A stretch of 64,000 nucleotides of DNA. It comes from Hsuehochloa calcarea. Lineage: Eukaryota > Streptophyta > Magnoliopsida > Poales > Poaceae. Location of the stretch: NCBI GenBank assembly GCA_036346395.1, contig CM070604.1, positions 53,099,003 to 53,163,002 on the forward strand, in the 5' to 3' direction. The notes beneath the pieces were generated by a model that did no database searches, had not been told where the DNA came from, and saw only the letters and a list, made by a program, of their open reading frames with translations. The position numbers were made by a program, and so were the translations under genes. This document shows, piece after piece, positions 1 to 11,979 of this stretch (positions within the stretch are counted from its first letter, which is position 1; the number at the start of each line of letters is the position of its first letter).

Positions 1-3000
1 TTCTGCAGCTTCTTCACTATCATCACCTTCTTCATCTTCATCTTCATTTTGTTTGCTTCCAGAATCTCTGAGCAATGGTTGTGCAAGTCCATTTTCTAGT
101 TGTTCGATATCCGCCCTTTGTCCTGTCATCATGATGAACATCCAATTAGATCAAGAGGATGGATCAGACAAAAAATTTATAATGCATGATCCAACCGGTA
201 ATGAAGGCATCAGCACATTAGATGTTGGGACTTACCGGAAGCAGGATTCTGTGGGATATTGTTCACCTCAGTGGCACGATTCGGTTCCTTGAACGAGATC
301 GATAGCCAAACTAAGTACAGTAGCCATGAAAATGCCATCACCCAACCAGGTAGAGTTGATTGATTGAATGTAACCATGTGGATCTTAAATCTCCACTGGA
401 GTAAACCAGCTAGCGCTGGCCCACAAGCCATGCCAAGTGCACTTGCACTAACAAAGCCTGCTGAAGCTTGCATACGTATCCTTGCAGGGACACAATCACT
501 AATGTACCGGCGATTGACAGCTCTTGCAGAACCCATCCTGCATCACAATAGTTACATTCATTAAAACATGAAAACATAGTAGAATTCTCAATAGATATTT
601 AAGTGACATCTGGAATATTGGTACATGATTTTTTTTAGTGTCAGGGTAACAGAACGTCACAGAATATCGCATTACCACTAAAAGTCTAAAACTTAGTCGC
701 ATCAAACAGCATATATCTCCTACATATAGAAATGATACAAGATTGTATGTGAATGTTTCTTATCAACACTATTTTGAAAATAAAAGGACACTTGCTACTA
801 AAGAACGCATTTTCCTGCTATGGATGCAACCAACAACATGACAGGGTATCATAAATGGTATGTTATGGTTATTTGATTGGAAAATGTTTGATCTTCCACT
901 AGAATATAGAGCAGACAACAAAGTAAAACACTTATGCAAGAAAGGTAGGTATTACCATACACCTAAAGCAAATATGATAGGACAAATTTGAGAAAACATA
1001 CAGCTGAAACAAACAAAATGGTCACTAATCAGTACTGTATAGTGAACAGTGCTTCCATGTAAAGATACTTACCCACAGAGTAGGCGGCCAATAATAAGGA
1101 CTGTCAGGGACTTCATATCATAAGCCATTGCATAGCAGACATTACCCAAGAAAAGAACAATACTGCTGAAGACAAGTGGTTTGAAATATGACTTGTTGGA
1201 CCATGCACTGAAGTACACTGAGGAAAATATTTGTGCAACAGCCATTGAACCAATAACAACACCACAAACAGTAGAAGCAGCCCCAAGGCTCACTGAGTAG
1301 TCATCTGCAGTTGGCACAATGATGTACGTGTTGACCATGTAAAGGAATGTGTTCACCAAGTTCAACATAAGGGACATGAAATGGTATTTCTGATCTTCTA
1401 TTTCTTCCTCCCCTGCAGTACTAGGAGACTCCTCATCCAAAATTAGGGCATGTTGTCCCAAAAACCGAAGAAAATTAGTTGAGCGTGTCAGCTTATCCAC
1501 CGACGAATTTATCATATCAATGATTGGGTCCTGCAGTGGATCAAGAACAGCCGGATCAGAAGCATAGACACAACTCTATTGGATGAGAAGAAAAATATTA
1601 TCAATTTAGGTATCAGGAGAGGAGCAAAGAAAATAAATAGACCTTAAGAGCAGCAGATGGCTGATCATAAATAGACAAGTAACTTCCTTGATGCTCCTGA
1701 AGGTCAGCAAGGTTACGTGACAAGGCTCCTACAACAGCTCCGATGCCCTTGTTGCATAAAACAGGTCGTAAGACATACCAATGTATGTTCCATGGAATGC
1801 TTTAAGGAATTGGAAAAGCAAGACCATAGGTCCATAGATACAAGTACAGTATATAAAATACAAATGACGTGTACAATATAAAAAAATTGAATGATACTTA
1901 AATCTGGAGTTAGTACATTACCACATGCTTGAAGACCTGCTGTAGCTGAGAATATGTGTGATTTGATCTGCTTGTCACATAGTAATCAGTAAATCTGTAA
2001 CCGAAGCGTTTATCAAACTTCTTCAAAATTTTCCGAATGCCGGTTGCATTCAGATCAACAAATTTGAGAAGTTTGATAAGATCCACACCAACTTCTCTAT
2101 AAGCTTCTCGCAACTCAGCAATGCCAGATATATCTGGCTGCTCTGCTAGTATTGCCCTTTGCTTTCCTAACTTCTCTATCCTGCATGCCAACATTCCTTG
2201 TTGTTCCAACAGAAATAGGACAATCTTCTCAATCTGGGTATAGAACATAAAACATCAGTAAATTTAAAAAAAACATAAAACATCAGTAAATTAAAAAAAT
2301 ATTTCAGTAGGATCAATTACATGAAATTTCTCACATCAATCAGTCCAAGGAAGATGCCAGATGAATTAACTCGGACTAGTAAGTCTACCATGAAAGCACA
2401 TGAATTACAGAAAGAAAGCGGCAATTCAGAAAAAAAAAAAGACAGAATGGTAGGTCTTGAACAAGTCATTGACAAAGAGGTTGACTCATGTCTTGAACAA
2501 GTCATTGACAAAAAGGTTGACTCATGAGCTTTTAATTATATGCCTTAACATCGTGTCAGATGTGTACAAGTTTTTTAACAAGTCATTTACATACACAGCG
2601 GGGCATTGTCGAACATGTAACGTAAGTGCACACCAATTGAGTTCCTTCGGTAACTGAGGTCACATGTGGATAATTTGATATATGGACATATGTGTGTAAA
2701 CACCGACAAATAGAGTATACATGCTCACCATGTTGATGCTACAGTCAGCAAGTTAAATATCCACAGAGAAGCTAAAGTCTGCAAGTTAAAGCAGATCAGG
2801 GAGAATGAAGTAATGAGTTAGCACAGACATCTATCTCTTAGCATTACCTGATCATCAAGCATCTTCGAGAAATCCTTGAGAACCCGGCGACGATCTTTCT
2901 CACCCTCTTGGAGCTGCTGCCCGTATTGTTTTACTTTCTTCTTCATCAGCTTGTAGTTTATATAGTACCTGAAAACATTGACATAAGGAAGGCAAAGCTA

Positions 3001-3351
3001 AAAGTTTGGCAACTAAGGACATAAATATACAATCTTTTACACCAAGGAGAGGGCACAGCTAAATGTTGTACTATATAACACAAACAACAAGACAATCAAA
3101 GGTTGAATAATTTCAATGTTTCATTATCAGGTGGTTGTTCAGTAAATGTGATTAAGAAAATCTAGATAAGTTTCCTCAGAACCAGTTGATGTAAACTACT
3201 AACTGGAGAGGTAGGAAGACTGATGATGTTTAAAGAACTAAAAAGTACTATAACTAACATAAGTACACAAAAGTGGGGGTGGGGGGGCTGAATCATACCT
3301 TTTCCATTCCGGAATTTGATCGGCCATCAATTTTTTCCCAAAGTTAACCAT
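1..3351 (-). CDS. SPX-MFS3: SPX-MFS vacuolar phosphate transporter, 3' end beyond window
   Basis: Members of this family (PHT5/VPT) sit in the vacuolar membrane and move inorganic phosphate; the SPX part senses inositol pyrophosphates. I read seven exons on the minus strand: 3299-3351, 2848-2968, 1922-2233, 1643-1747, 1073-1575, 236-537 and 1-122 (cut by the edge). Splice sites and phases agree, giving about 506 codons of a roughly 700-residue protein. The start MVNFGKKLMADQIPEW is the classical SPX start. The tripartite SPX domain covers about residues 1-160, with the lysine-rich helix LKFVDLNATGIRKILKKFDK. Major-facilitator helices begin near residue 240; an acidic loop (NEDEDEEGDDSEE) lies at the cut end. 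No frame damage is visible. The symbol rests on my memory of the rice orthologue Os06g0129400 and on the LMBR1-like neighbour at the other end. A paralogue (SPX-MFS1 or 2) cannot be excluded. Confidence 0.9.
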
Positions 3352-4930
3352 CTTGACTTGGAGATGTTAATCTGCCGAGAAATATAGACATGTCAGTAGC
3401 ACAACTGGAAATACCAAATATTTAATATAATTTCTGAGATGCGGTCTGATAAGATGCAAGAAGGTTGTCAATGTACAAAGTTCGGAAAGCAATCTCATTC
3501 TGAACAAAGGAACTCTGCTTAGTATATCTCAGTGCCTTGCAGTTTGCGCAGACAGATTGTGCAATTCTGTAATGCAGACGCATCAGCTATGCGAAAGTAT
3601 TGGAAAACTCAGAAAGGTGTTGCCGTTTTAAGTGGAACACAACGACAAACTTAGTAAGACAATTCAGTTACTCTGTTGTGATGATCATTTCAGTGCATGG
3701 TCTACTGCACTTAAATACATCCAAACACTTTTTATTAAGTATATTCATATAGTACTCTGTTCTCGCTACTGAGTGAGACAGGCATGCAGTAACAGGTACA
3801 ACCTGATCCTCTGGTCCTTTTCCATAGACCTAACATATTTGACCAATTATAAAAAAAAGCCACGGATGAACTTGGACGATCACAAATTGATTTCATTTCG
3901 CAGTCTAACAGGGCACTAAAAATGACAAGAAGGCACAAAAGTCCATATGCACTTGCTGAATTACACCTTTTCAATCAATAATGTAATCGATCAACTTAAG
4001 ATTTCTATATCAACTCAGAAAAGCACTGTGCAGTTAACAGTAAGGCCACTTAGCATCAGAATCCAAGGGAACTAGATTAAAACCTATAACTCGAAAATAT
4101 ATGCGGCGATTGGGTACAATTTTTTAAGAACCGAGGGGGAGAAAGTTATTAAAATGACAAATCGAAGTTCAGACTGGATATAAACTGGGTGCAAGCAACA
4201 GAAGTGCATGCAGCTGTAGCCCCCCAACGGTGCCACCGATGACCTCAATTTCAACCCAACTGCTAGTGATAATTAGGAGCGCCTGACAAATCCAAACAGA
4301 AAACAACAAATTTCACCAAGACCAAACAAATCTGACATCGAAGCAGAAACTAAGACGCGCTCAATGCACAGAAAAGGTCCCTAATTAACTGGTCGTCGCT
4401 CCGGAACATGCATGGCTTATGGTAAAACCCGGATGGTTGCAAATCTCCACGAATTCAAGTAATCCCAACTCTTCAGCATGTTTCAAAAGGAAAACCTTAA
4501 CTTTATTACAGAGAACCAGATCATAAATCAACTTGATTCTGTTCTCTACCAGCCACTACGCAGCAGCCTACGCCAAATCCATGCAACCACCCGCAAATTG
4601 TCGCATAAGAATCGAAATTCGCTCATAGAAGGACAAATCCAACCAACTTCGGAGGCCGACCGAGAAACTCGCAACCAAAAACTACCACCCCCGAAGGCAC
4701 TAACGCTAGCCGCTCCCGTCCCCCAGGATTCCACTGCTCCCGATGTTGACAACCGATCGAATCAGCCCAAATTGGAGAGAAAAATCCCTTGGAAACGAGG
4801 GGGAAATCACGGCGGAGAGAGCCTCGCCATTACCTCTCCCACGTGCGCGCGCGTCGGCCGGCGGATCGGATCGGAGAGAAGCAGGCGGCGAGGGAGCGCC
4901 CGTGGATGAGAGAGGAAGAGAGGGGAATGT
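3352..4930 (-). other. 5' leader and leader intron of the SPX-MFS gene
   Basis: The start codon is preceded by a 20-base leader exon piece (3352-3371) with a CAG acceptor. A candidate leader donor (GTAATG) lies at 4828-4833, so the first, non-coding exon would be about 4834 to 4930. The intron between is about 1.45 kb. A long leader intron is common in plant transporter genes. The plus-strand open frames here have no recognisable product. The inference rests on splice-site reading only. Confidence 0.55.
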
Positions 4931-4951
4931 GGGGAGGAAGCGGCAGGTGGT

Positions 4952-4961
4952 GTATATATAG
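4952..4961 (-). promoter_or_regulatory. TATA box of the SPX-MFS gene
   Basis: On the minus strand the sequence reads CCTATATATACACC, a good plant TATA box about 30 bases upstream of the proposed transcription start near 4930. A CACGTG G-box core lies at 4839-4844, inside the proposed first exon. I saw no clear P1BS site (GNATATNC) close by. Confidence 0.5.
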
Positions 4962-5639
4962 GCGAGGAGGAGCAGGAGGAGGGGAGGCAGGCCGCCGCCG
5001 CCGCGAGCCAAAGAGGAGAGAAGACGCGCGAGGCCGGCCTCTCCCACGGAGGCCACAAAAAGGCTGAGTGGTACCGGAACGAATTTTTTTAATAATATTA
5101 TTTTAAAAAATAAAAAAATAGTTCGGATTTTTTCTTTTACAAATAGTTGTATGTCACTATTTAGAATGGGCATAGACTCCTGTCACATATCTATTTACTG
5201 TCAGTCGTTGTTTCAACTGTTGTCGTTATTTCAATTGATAATTTGTATTTAAGAGTGTGCAAATCGACAATTAAAATAGTGATAGAAAATGGCTATATAT
5301 ATCCCAAAATTTGGTGAAAAAATTATTTTAATACCAGCAAAAAGAGAAGAGAGAGAGAGAGAGAGGGAGAAGAGACGTAGCGAAATCCTACTGTTTGTAA
5401 CATAAGAGAGAGACGGATCAGCAGATCTGATCACTCATTTTACAGGTAAATGTTCTTACAACTTTGTACATGAATTCAAAACCTTGTAGGTTAGTAAATA
5501 AAAATAGCGATATAGAATTCAGTAGATTAGATAATTTCAGTTGTATTGATGTTTGATGTAGTACATCATTTTAATTGTGTATAGTTTAGCTCATCGTATA
5601 TATATTATTTATGTTGCAGTACTCGAATGATTTAGAATA

Positions 5640-6610
5640 AATCAGCAAAAATACTAAGAAAATTTTGTATATTTTCATTTTGACACGATAAATATTTTGT
5701 TAATGCCGAAAATACCTTTTAAACTAGAAAAATACAAAAACAAATAAAAATAGCAAGATACCTATTAAAAATATGTGAAAATTGTAGAGTAACTAAATAG
5801 GGTATGTACATCTTAATCAAAATAATCTCAACTTAATTTTGGTTTCCGTTTATGCACGATAAATATTCTATTAATGTAGGAAAAAATTAAACTAGAAAAA
5901 TGGCAATGCACCTCTAAAAAATCTCTAAGAAATCTAGAGTAGATACATAGAGTATGTGGAGCTGAATTAAAATGTTGTGAACTTAATTTTTATTTCTATT
6001 TATATACGATAAATATTTCATAAATGCTAGAGACACTTTTTAAATAAGGAAAGTAGTAAGATACATATTAAAAAATTATAAAAATTAAAGAGTAGCTAAA
6101 TAGGGTATGTAGAGCTTAATCAAAATAATCACAACTTAATTTTGATTTCTATTTATGCATGGTAAATATTCTATTAATGCAAAACTACTTTTTAAACTAG
6201 AAAAATAGCAAGACACATCTAAAAACCTTTAAGAAATCCAGAGTAGTTGCATAGGGTATGTAAAGTTGAATCAAAATATTGTAAACTTAATTTTAGTTTC
6301 TATTTGTACATGGTAAATATTTTATAAATAGTGAAAACACTTTTTAAACAAGGAAAGTAGCAAGATACCTATTAAAAATCTTTTAAAAAAATTTAGAGTA
6401 GCTAAATAGGGTATGTATCCCAACTTAATTTTGGTTTCCATTTGTGCACACTAAATACTTTACAAACAAGAAAAATAACAAGATACCTATAAAAATTTTA
6501 TGAAAATTCCATAGTAGCTAAATAGAAATGTAGACGTTAATTAAAACACTGTGAACTTAATTTTACTTTCTATCTGTACACGACACGATACCTTTAAAAA
6601 TTTATATGTT
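5640..6610. repeat. AT-rich imperfect tandem repeat, about 150-bp unit, six or more copies
   Basis: A block of about 150 bases recurs head to tail. The anchor (A/G)TAAATATT occurs near 5687, 5862, 6010, 6161, 6312 and, in a worn form, 6450. Each copy also carries a motif like AGGGTATGTA, then CTTAATTTT and TTTTTAAACTAG. Copies differ by many substitutions and small indels, so the array is old. No open frame of note is present. The rest of the spacer (about 5000-5640) is AT-rich with a (GA)n tract near 5350. Confidence 0.75.
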
Positions 6611-8909
6611 GACACCGTTGTATGCATACCGGTTTTCTATGTGTTGCTAATCGTGCAATAATTGAATTAATTAGATATGTCGCTTGTTATTACTTTTGTA
6701 TATGTTTCGTAGTATTTACAATGCATGCACTGAATTTTTAGGTATGACGAACCCAGAGAGACGCTGCGTAGTGGTCGTACGAGTTGCTTGACTCGGCCAT
6801 TGACGTGCATCACCATAGTCGCCTTAGTATCATCCTCCCTCAGGAGGCGACGCGGTGATTGAGCTTATTGTGTTGCGGCTACACACATCCATGAGGGTAT
6901 GGAGGGTGGACCCACATTGGGTGTCTAGGTACGTATAGTTGTGACCTTCGTGTACTCAATTGCAATCTAACTATTTTGGGTGGACTCACGTTTGTTCTTG
7001 ATCTTTTCGACGTAGTTTGAGGGCGGCAGACCTCCTTCTTACTCAGTCCAACAGAGGTGCCTTCACATATCATTATTGTCTTTGCTCTTTTTTTTACCTA
7101 GGTGCGCCGTAGGCTCTCCTCTATGTGTGTTCAGACCTGTCCAAACGGGCGACACCGCACGGCTTGGCACGAGCCAGTTTAGGCATTGCTCGACTAGCCC
7201 GACAAGTTAAACGGGTCATGTTGTGCTGGCTCGTTGGCTCAGTCGCCGACCTAGACACGGTATGTTGTTCTCACTGGTCATGCCGGACTGGGCACGATTA
7301 ACCCAATAGGTCAAGTTGGCCCGTTTAGCCCATTTAGAAGTTCTTGGACTGCCAATGACCCGGCCTTCCCTTGTTCCCCATCCGCCACCGCCGCCTCGCG
7401 TCGTGGGGTCGGACGTGCGCTGTCGCGTGTCATCTCCTCCTCTGCCACCTCGTGCCACGAGGTCGGGCGCCCCTCCTCCTCCGTCGCGCGGAGCTGCTCG
7501 CCCCATCGACACCAACGCCGTGAGAAGGTGTCCTGGGCGGGGTGGAGGCAAAGAAGAAAGCTAGCCAAGCTAGCCGTGTCATGTCGTGCCCAGACGGGGG
7601 TCGTGTCGGATAAGGTATTGTGCGTGCCGGGCCGGAGTCACAACCAAAACACGACACAATGCGTCGGGCGTGCCCACACGACTTGTTTAGTTGTCGGGGG
7701 CAAATTGTGTTTGGGTTGAGCCAACAGTACCGTGCTTCAAGCCAGCCTGGCAAACACAACTCATTTGGCCACCTCGCCGTGTTGTGTTGCGCTTGGCTTG
7801 CGCGTCGTCTCCTACTTTCATCCCCAGTCAAATTCGACACGCACACGTGTGTGTGTGATGATGTCAGTGGGTGTGTGCGTTGTGTGTGTCCGTCTTGTAC
7901 TAAAAAAAGAGTCTAAAGTTAGGGAAATGCTTCTAATTTGGAAAGAGAGGAAGGGTGCCTCTGCGAAGAAATGATCCAACGATTTTTTTATGGCAACGAG
8001 TATTTTCGCATGAAATTATTAAGAGCCACGGTGTGCGGTTCTCTCATCATCGAATTGTCGATGCGCTCGTGCAGCTGGACCCTTACCAACGTGCGTGCTC
8101 TCTAGTCTCCACTCCTCCACCAACCATTCGTGCACCCCCTCGTATTTGTATTCGTTATTTTCCTTAAGGCACATACAGTAGTATGACATCAGTCGTCTGT
8201 AAGTTTTACCATATGAGATACAAGATCACGTAGATGAGAGAGGAAGCATAGATAATTGAACTATCTCTCATGTAACAGTCAACTGCAACACAAGAAATAT
8301 GACACATTGTATATGAATAATATGTCTACAAAGATATGTAAAAAAATAACCTATTATAGATGCCATCTGTAACGTTGTTTATAGATAATACGAAGGAGTC
8401 CTGCAGATATCAGTTGCCTAGCCTACAAATTTCTTTCCCTTAATCGCTCTACGGTGAAGGCCGAGCCACCATTGCGCGGGCGGCTTAACCACTCTATAGA
8501 AAATATTTTTTCATGGCGAAAATTATGGGTTCCAAAATGGACAGCTTCATCGTAGTTCTCCGCGCATCGCAAAAAAGAAGAAACTACAATTATGAGCCCC
8601 TTCAGAGAACTGAATCAGTACCCTGCTGCAACCAGGTTATTAGAATGTCTCGATGTTGGTATCTCCAGAAGCATGAAATGGTCATCATCGTTACGAAGAG
8701 CACAATAGGAAACTCGCCAACAGCAGGCAATGTATATGCCAGATTCCTTTCCTTTCACTTGGTAGGCACAATTTCATAACACTTGAGCACGGTAGGAAAC
8801 TCGTATGTGTATGTTTCTAGCTCCGCCATGTTTACGCGCTCGCTCGTTCGCCGCAATGATTAGCCGTCAATCGCTAGCCCCAACAACAGTTCAACAGCAC
8901 ACCATAAAC
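6611..8909. other. spacer without recognised gene
   Basis: No coding region could be supported. The stretch 7130-7840 is GC-rich and reads like a worn hAT-type repeat (phrases such as CCAAACGGGC and GTGCCGGGCC), with open frames on both strands that have low-complexity Arg/Pro/Ala composition and no family resemblance. The remainder is mixed-composition intergenic DNA. Confidence 0.5.
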
Positions 8910-9157
8910 GAGTTTGGACTAAAATAAGTAACGATCTTGCGTGAAATTTTTCAACGCGCATCAAAGGTAAAAATATTATTTTATTTATACCCAGGGGGAT
9001 CGGAGTTACCGGGCGCCAGGAGGTCATGTGTCGCTCGTACGGCAGCTCCGATCCTCTAAGGCTCAGTCAAAGTGTTATTTTTGTTTTTGATGTGCAAGGA
9101 GAAATTATAATTTTGTTATTTCACGCGGTAATCGCGCTATTTTAGCCAAAAACTCCG
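8910..9157. mobile_element. hAT-like MITE, 248 bp
   Basis: The element is flanked by an exact 8-bp duplication CCATAAAC (8902-8909 and 9158-9165). Its ends are inverted: GAGTTTGGACTAAAAT at the left, and CGGAGTTTTTGGCTAAAAT read inwards from the right. Sub-terminal parts also pair (GCGTGAAATT... and GCGCATCAAA...). An 8-bp target duplication is typical of hAT transposons. There is no coding capacity. Confidence 0.7.
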
Positions 9158-10239
9158 CCATAAACATGTCATAGGAGGATTGAGATCCTCTGCGTTGAAG
9201 CTATAAATACAAAGGATCTACGACGGCATGATATTTGGAGCGATCACCACCGTCCGATCGAGGTCTAGATATATCGTGATACTGTTTTGCCACAGTAGAA
9301 TCGATGCAGTACGTATCTCACTGCTGTGACAGCACACTATAAAGCAATGTTCACCTCTTCGCAAAGATACAGTAACGTAGAAAATCCAAATCCATCCAGA
9401 TAAGATTAAAACAATAGTAACACATGAAACCTCCTTTTTTTTTTTGTTTGTTTTCAAACATGCCAATCGCAAATCGCGTCGCCATCAGCCTCACCACGGG
9501 TCCACGACCAGGTGCTGGCTCGGCCACCGCTCTTTCGCGGTTCAATTATTACCTATCTTCGCTTCGCAAACTTACAAAAGCCAACTTGCTTACCGGGACA
9601 GCGGCGGCGGCGATGCATCGCTAACCCCTTTTCCTCCTGGTTTCAACGGCCCAGCGATAAGCATGGATCGAGACAAACTTAGGCAACGACAGCGACGTCA
9701 CAAGTAATGATTAATATTAATGCAAGATATCCATCTCCATCTACCCGATCTGATGAGTCATGGGCAGGATATGGGGCTGGAAACACATCCTCAATCAATG
9801 GAGCTTTCAGGTGTGACCGGATCACGGTTGTTGAAGAAAAGCAAGATGCATACTGCCATGTGCTGACGTGTCATGCTCTGGATCGTTTATCTTTGTGCCG
9901 GCCGGGTAGCCAGGCTGACCATTCGATGAGATGAGATCTCGTGAGATGCTGCGAGCTGGGGCAGCGGTGGCCGTAAAAGATGAATAGCTATTTTGGTTCG
10001 CTGGCTCGCTGCATGACTACACCTGAATCAGGGCGGAATCAGCCACGGAAGCCGGACTGGGCCATGGAAGCCGGACTGGGTCCTGTTCTTGGACCGAATA
10101 GATATGTATGCATGAATTATTGTAAACTAATAGTTATTTGGTAATTTCTTAATTAGAGAAAAAAAAAGGAATGGTGGGCCCACCTGTCATCGAGGAAGAG
10201 GAAGATGAAGGATAAGGTCTCCAACCCTAGCAGAGGCGC
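9158..10239. other. spacer without recognised gene
   Basis: Short open frames on both strands show no family resemblance, biased composition or splice structure. I see no gene here. Confidence 0.45.
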
Positions 10240-10940
10240 GCGCTCGGGGTTTCCCCTCACGAGTGGTGGCGCGCATGTGGCTAGGGCAGCCCGGGCGCTT
10301 TGTGCGCCGACTGTTGGCAGCAATAGCACGACCTCCTCCCCTTCCTCTTCTTAAGGCAGCCTCCCTTCTTTCTTCACACGGTACACAGTTAGTTTTCTCC
10401 CCTTTTTAGTTCTTCACTCTTCCGATTTGGTTTCGGTTTGAGTGGTGTGAGTTGCTGCCGTCGTGGGTGGTCACGACGCCGTCGGCAGTGAGGTTCGGGC
10501 CGTTCGGCTCCTCCTCGCGCACTCCCTGTTCGTTTTCTTCGCCATCTCCTTGTTGAGGTTGCAGGGAGGAAATTGGAGTGTTGCGCCATTGAGGCTTGGA
10601 TCCGGCCGGCTCGGGCTTGATTTGGGAGAGAATGCTTCAGATCAGTGGTGATTGTTTGCTCCTTGGGTGCATTCGACGGTGCATTTTTCAGTGGTTCTTG
10701 TGTGGCATTCTCCTGTACCTCGACTTCACAATTTGGTGTGTCCTGAATTGTGAATTGACATTGTATCTCCGACGACCTCATTCGTTCATTGCGACACAGC
10801 CGAGCAATTGGTTTTATGAGCCAACACTTTTGGTGTGCCTTGCTCGGTTTCTACCCGATGGTTTTGAGTGCTATCCGCACCGTGAGTTTGTAATTTTCTG
10901 TTTTTCGCATTACTTTGCATAGTGTGACGTGCTAGTAGAA
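10240..10940 (+). repeat. dispersed repeat, related in inverse orientation to 48120-48500
   Basis: About 10640-10930 resembles the reverse complement of about 48120-48370. Both hold the same conceptual peptide core on one strand (IQCQF.IQD.PNC), allowing many substitutions. The upstream part is GC-rich with a pyrimidine-rich stretch, and the downstream part is AT-rich. This could be a long terminal repeat or leader of a non-autonomous LTR element, but I found no terminal dinucleotides or target duplication, so the class is open. Confidence 0.45.
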
Positions 10941-11979
10941 GATCCAAATTGTGTTGTTTTGGATTAATCTAGCACCGAGAGACTTTGCTTAGTAATGTTG
11001 TGGCTCGGTATATGCTCGATGATGAATTGATGTTAAATTGAGATTGAATACGACAATTGGATATAAATTGGTCTTGAGCTTGTAGATTACTTGTTGTTTT
11101 TCTATTGTGTCATGCAATTAATGCTTGTCTGTTCATTGTGATATATCTCATTTCAGTTACTGTTGTCCGTTCATTGTGATCAATCTTTAGTCTCTGTTGT
11201 CTGTTCATTGTGATTAATCTCAAGTCATTGTTCACTGTCATTCATTTCAATCACTGTTATACATTCTTGTCAATTGGTATCTTGTGTAGTTGAGTCAATT
11301 GCCTCATGTCCAGTGAATTTAGAATTGATGATTTGCATTAAGTGACTGATTAGACTAGCAAGATTTTATTTGAGTTCAATGTCTAATTTATTTCAGAGTA
11401 ATTATCATATTTAATTTGTGTTTGAATTTTGACCCAAGTGTCGAAGAGGCCAAGATTACATCTTGAGAAACCCGACACCTGAGAGCAAAACTAAGTAACT
11501 AAATCTTAGTATTATGCTGATTTTGTATGTTTTTAAGTTCTATTTTTGAGCATATTATCATGTTTAATTGACATAAAAAGATTACATGTTTATATGTATT
11601 TTATATGTGCTGGAATGTTTTAATTATCATAATTAATGTTGTAATTATTTTTGAATATTTGCTAAAATAGCTAATTTTACAACATGAATTGCTGCTATTT
11701 TCAATGGGCTTTTGATCCTAAGACTCGGGTCATTGCCTTAGCGGCCTAAGGCCCAGCTTTGCCACTGAGTCATACTATCTTGTATCAAGAAGATGAGCAG
11801 TAAATATTGCTCTCCTATGTGTCAAATAAATGAAAACAAGTTCGCAAGGAATGGAGCAATGGATGAATAGATAGAGCTAGACTTTCTCGAATGAATTAGA
11901 GATGTGGTTGTTGAAATCTTGCAAGCTAACTACTCACACTGGTACTGGTACCACACACACCATCCACTAAGGTCCACTA
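10941..11979. other. AT-rich sequence downstream of the dispersed repeat
   Basis: The stretch contains locally repeated phrases (TGTTCATTGTGAT near 11130, 11170 and 11205), suggesting short internal duplications. No gene is visible. It may belong to the same repeat family as the block before it. Confidence 0.4.

Noticed and set aside
4478..4909. 143-codon plus-strand open frame
   Set aside because: It overlaps the leader region of the SPX-MFS gene, has no family resemblance and a low-complexity basic end; a chance frame in GC-rich DNA.
7430..7846. 138-codon minus-strand frame in GC-rich spacer
   Set aside because: Overlapping frames on both strands and repeat-like composition indicate transposon-derived DNA.
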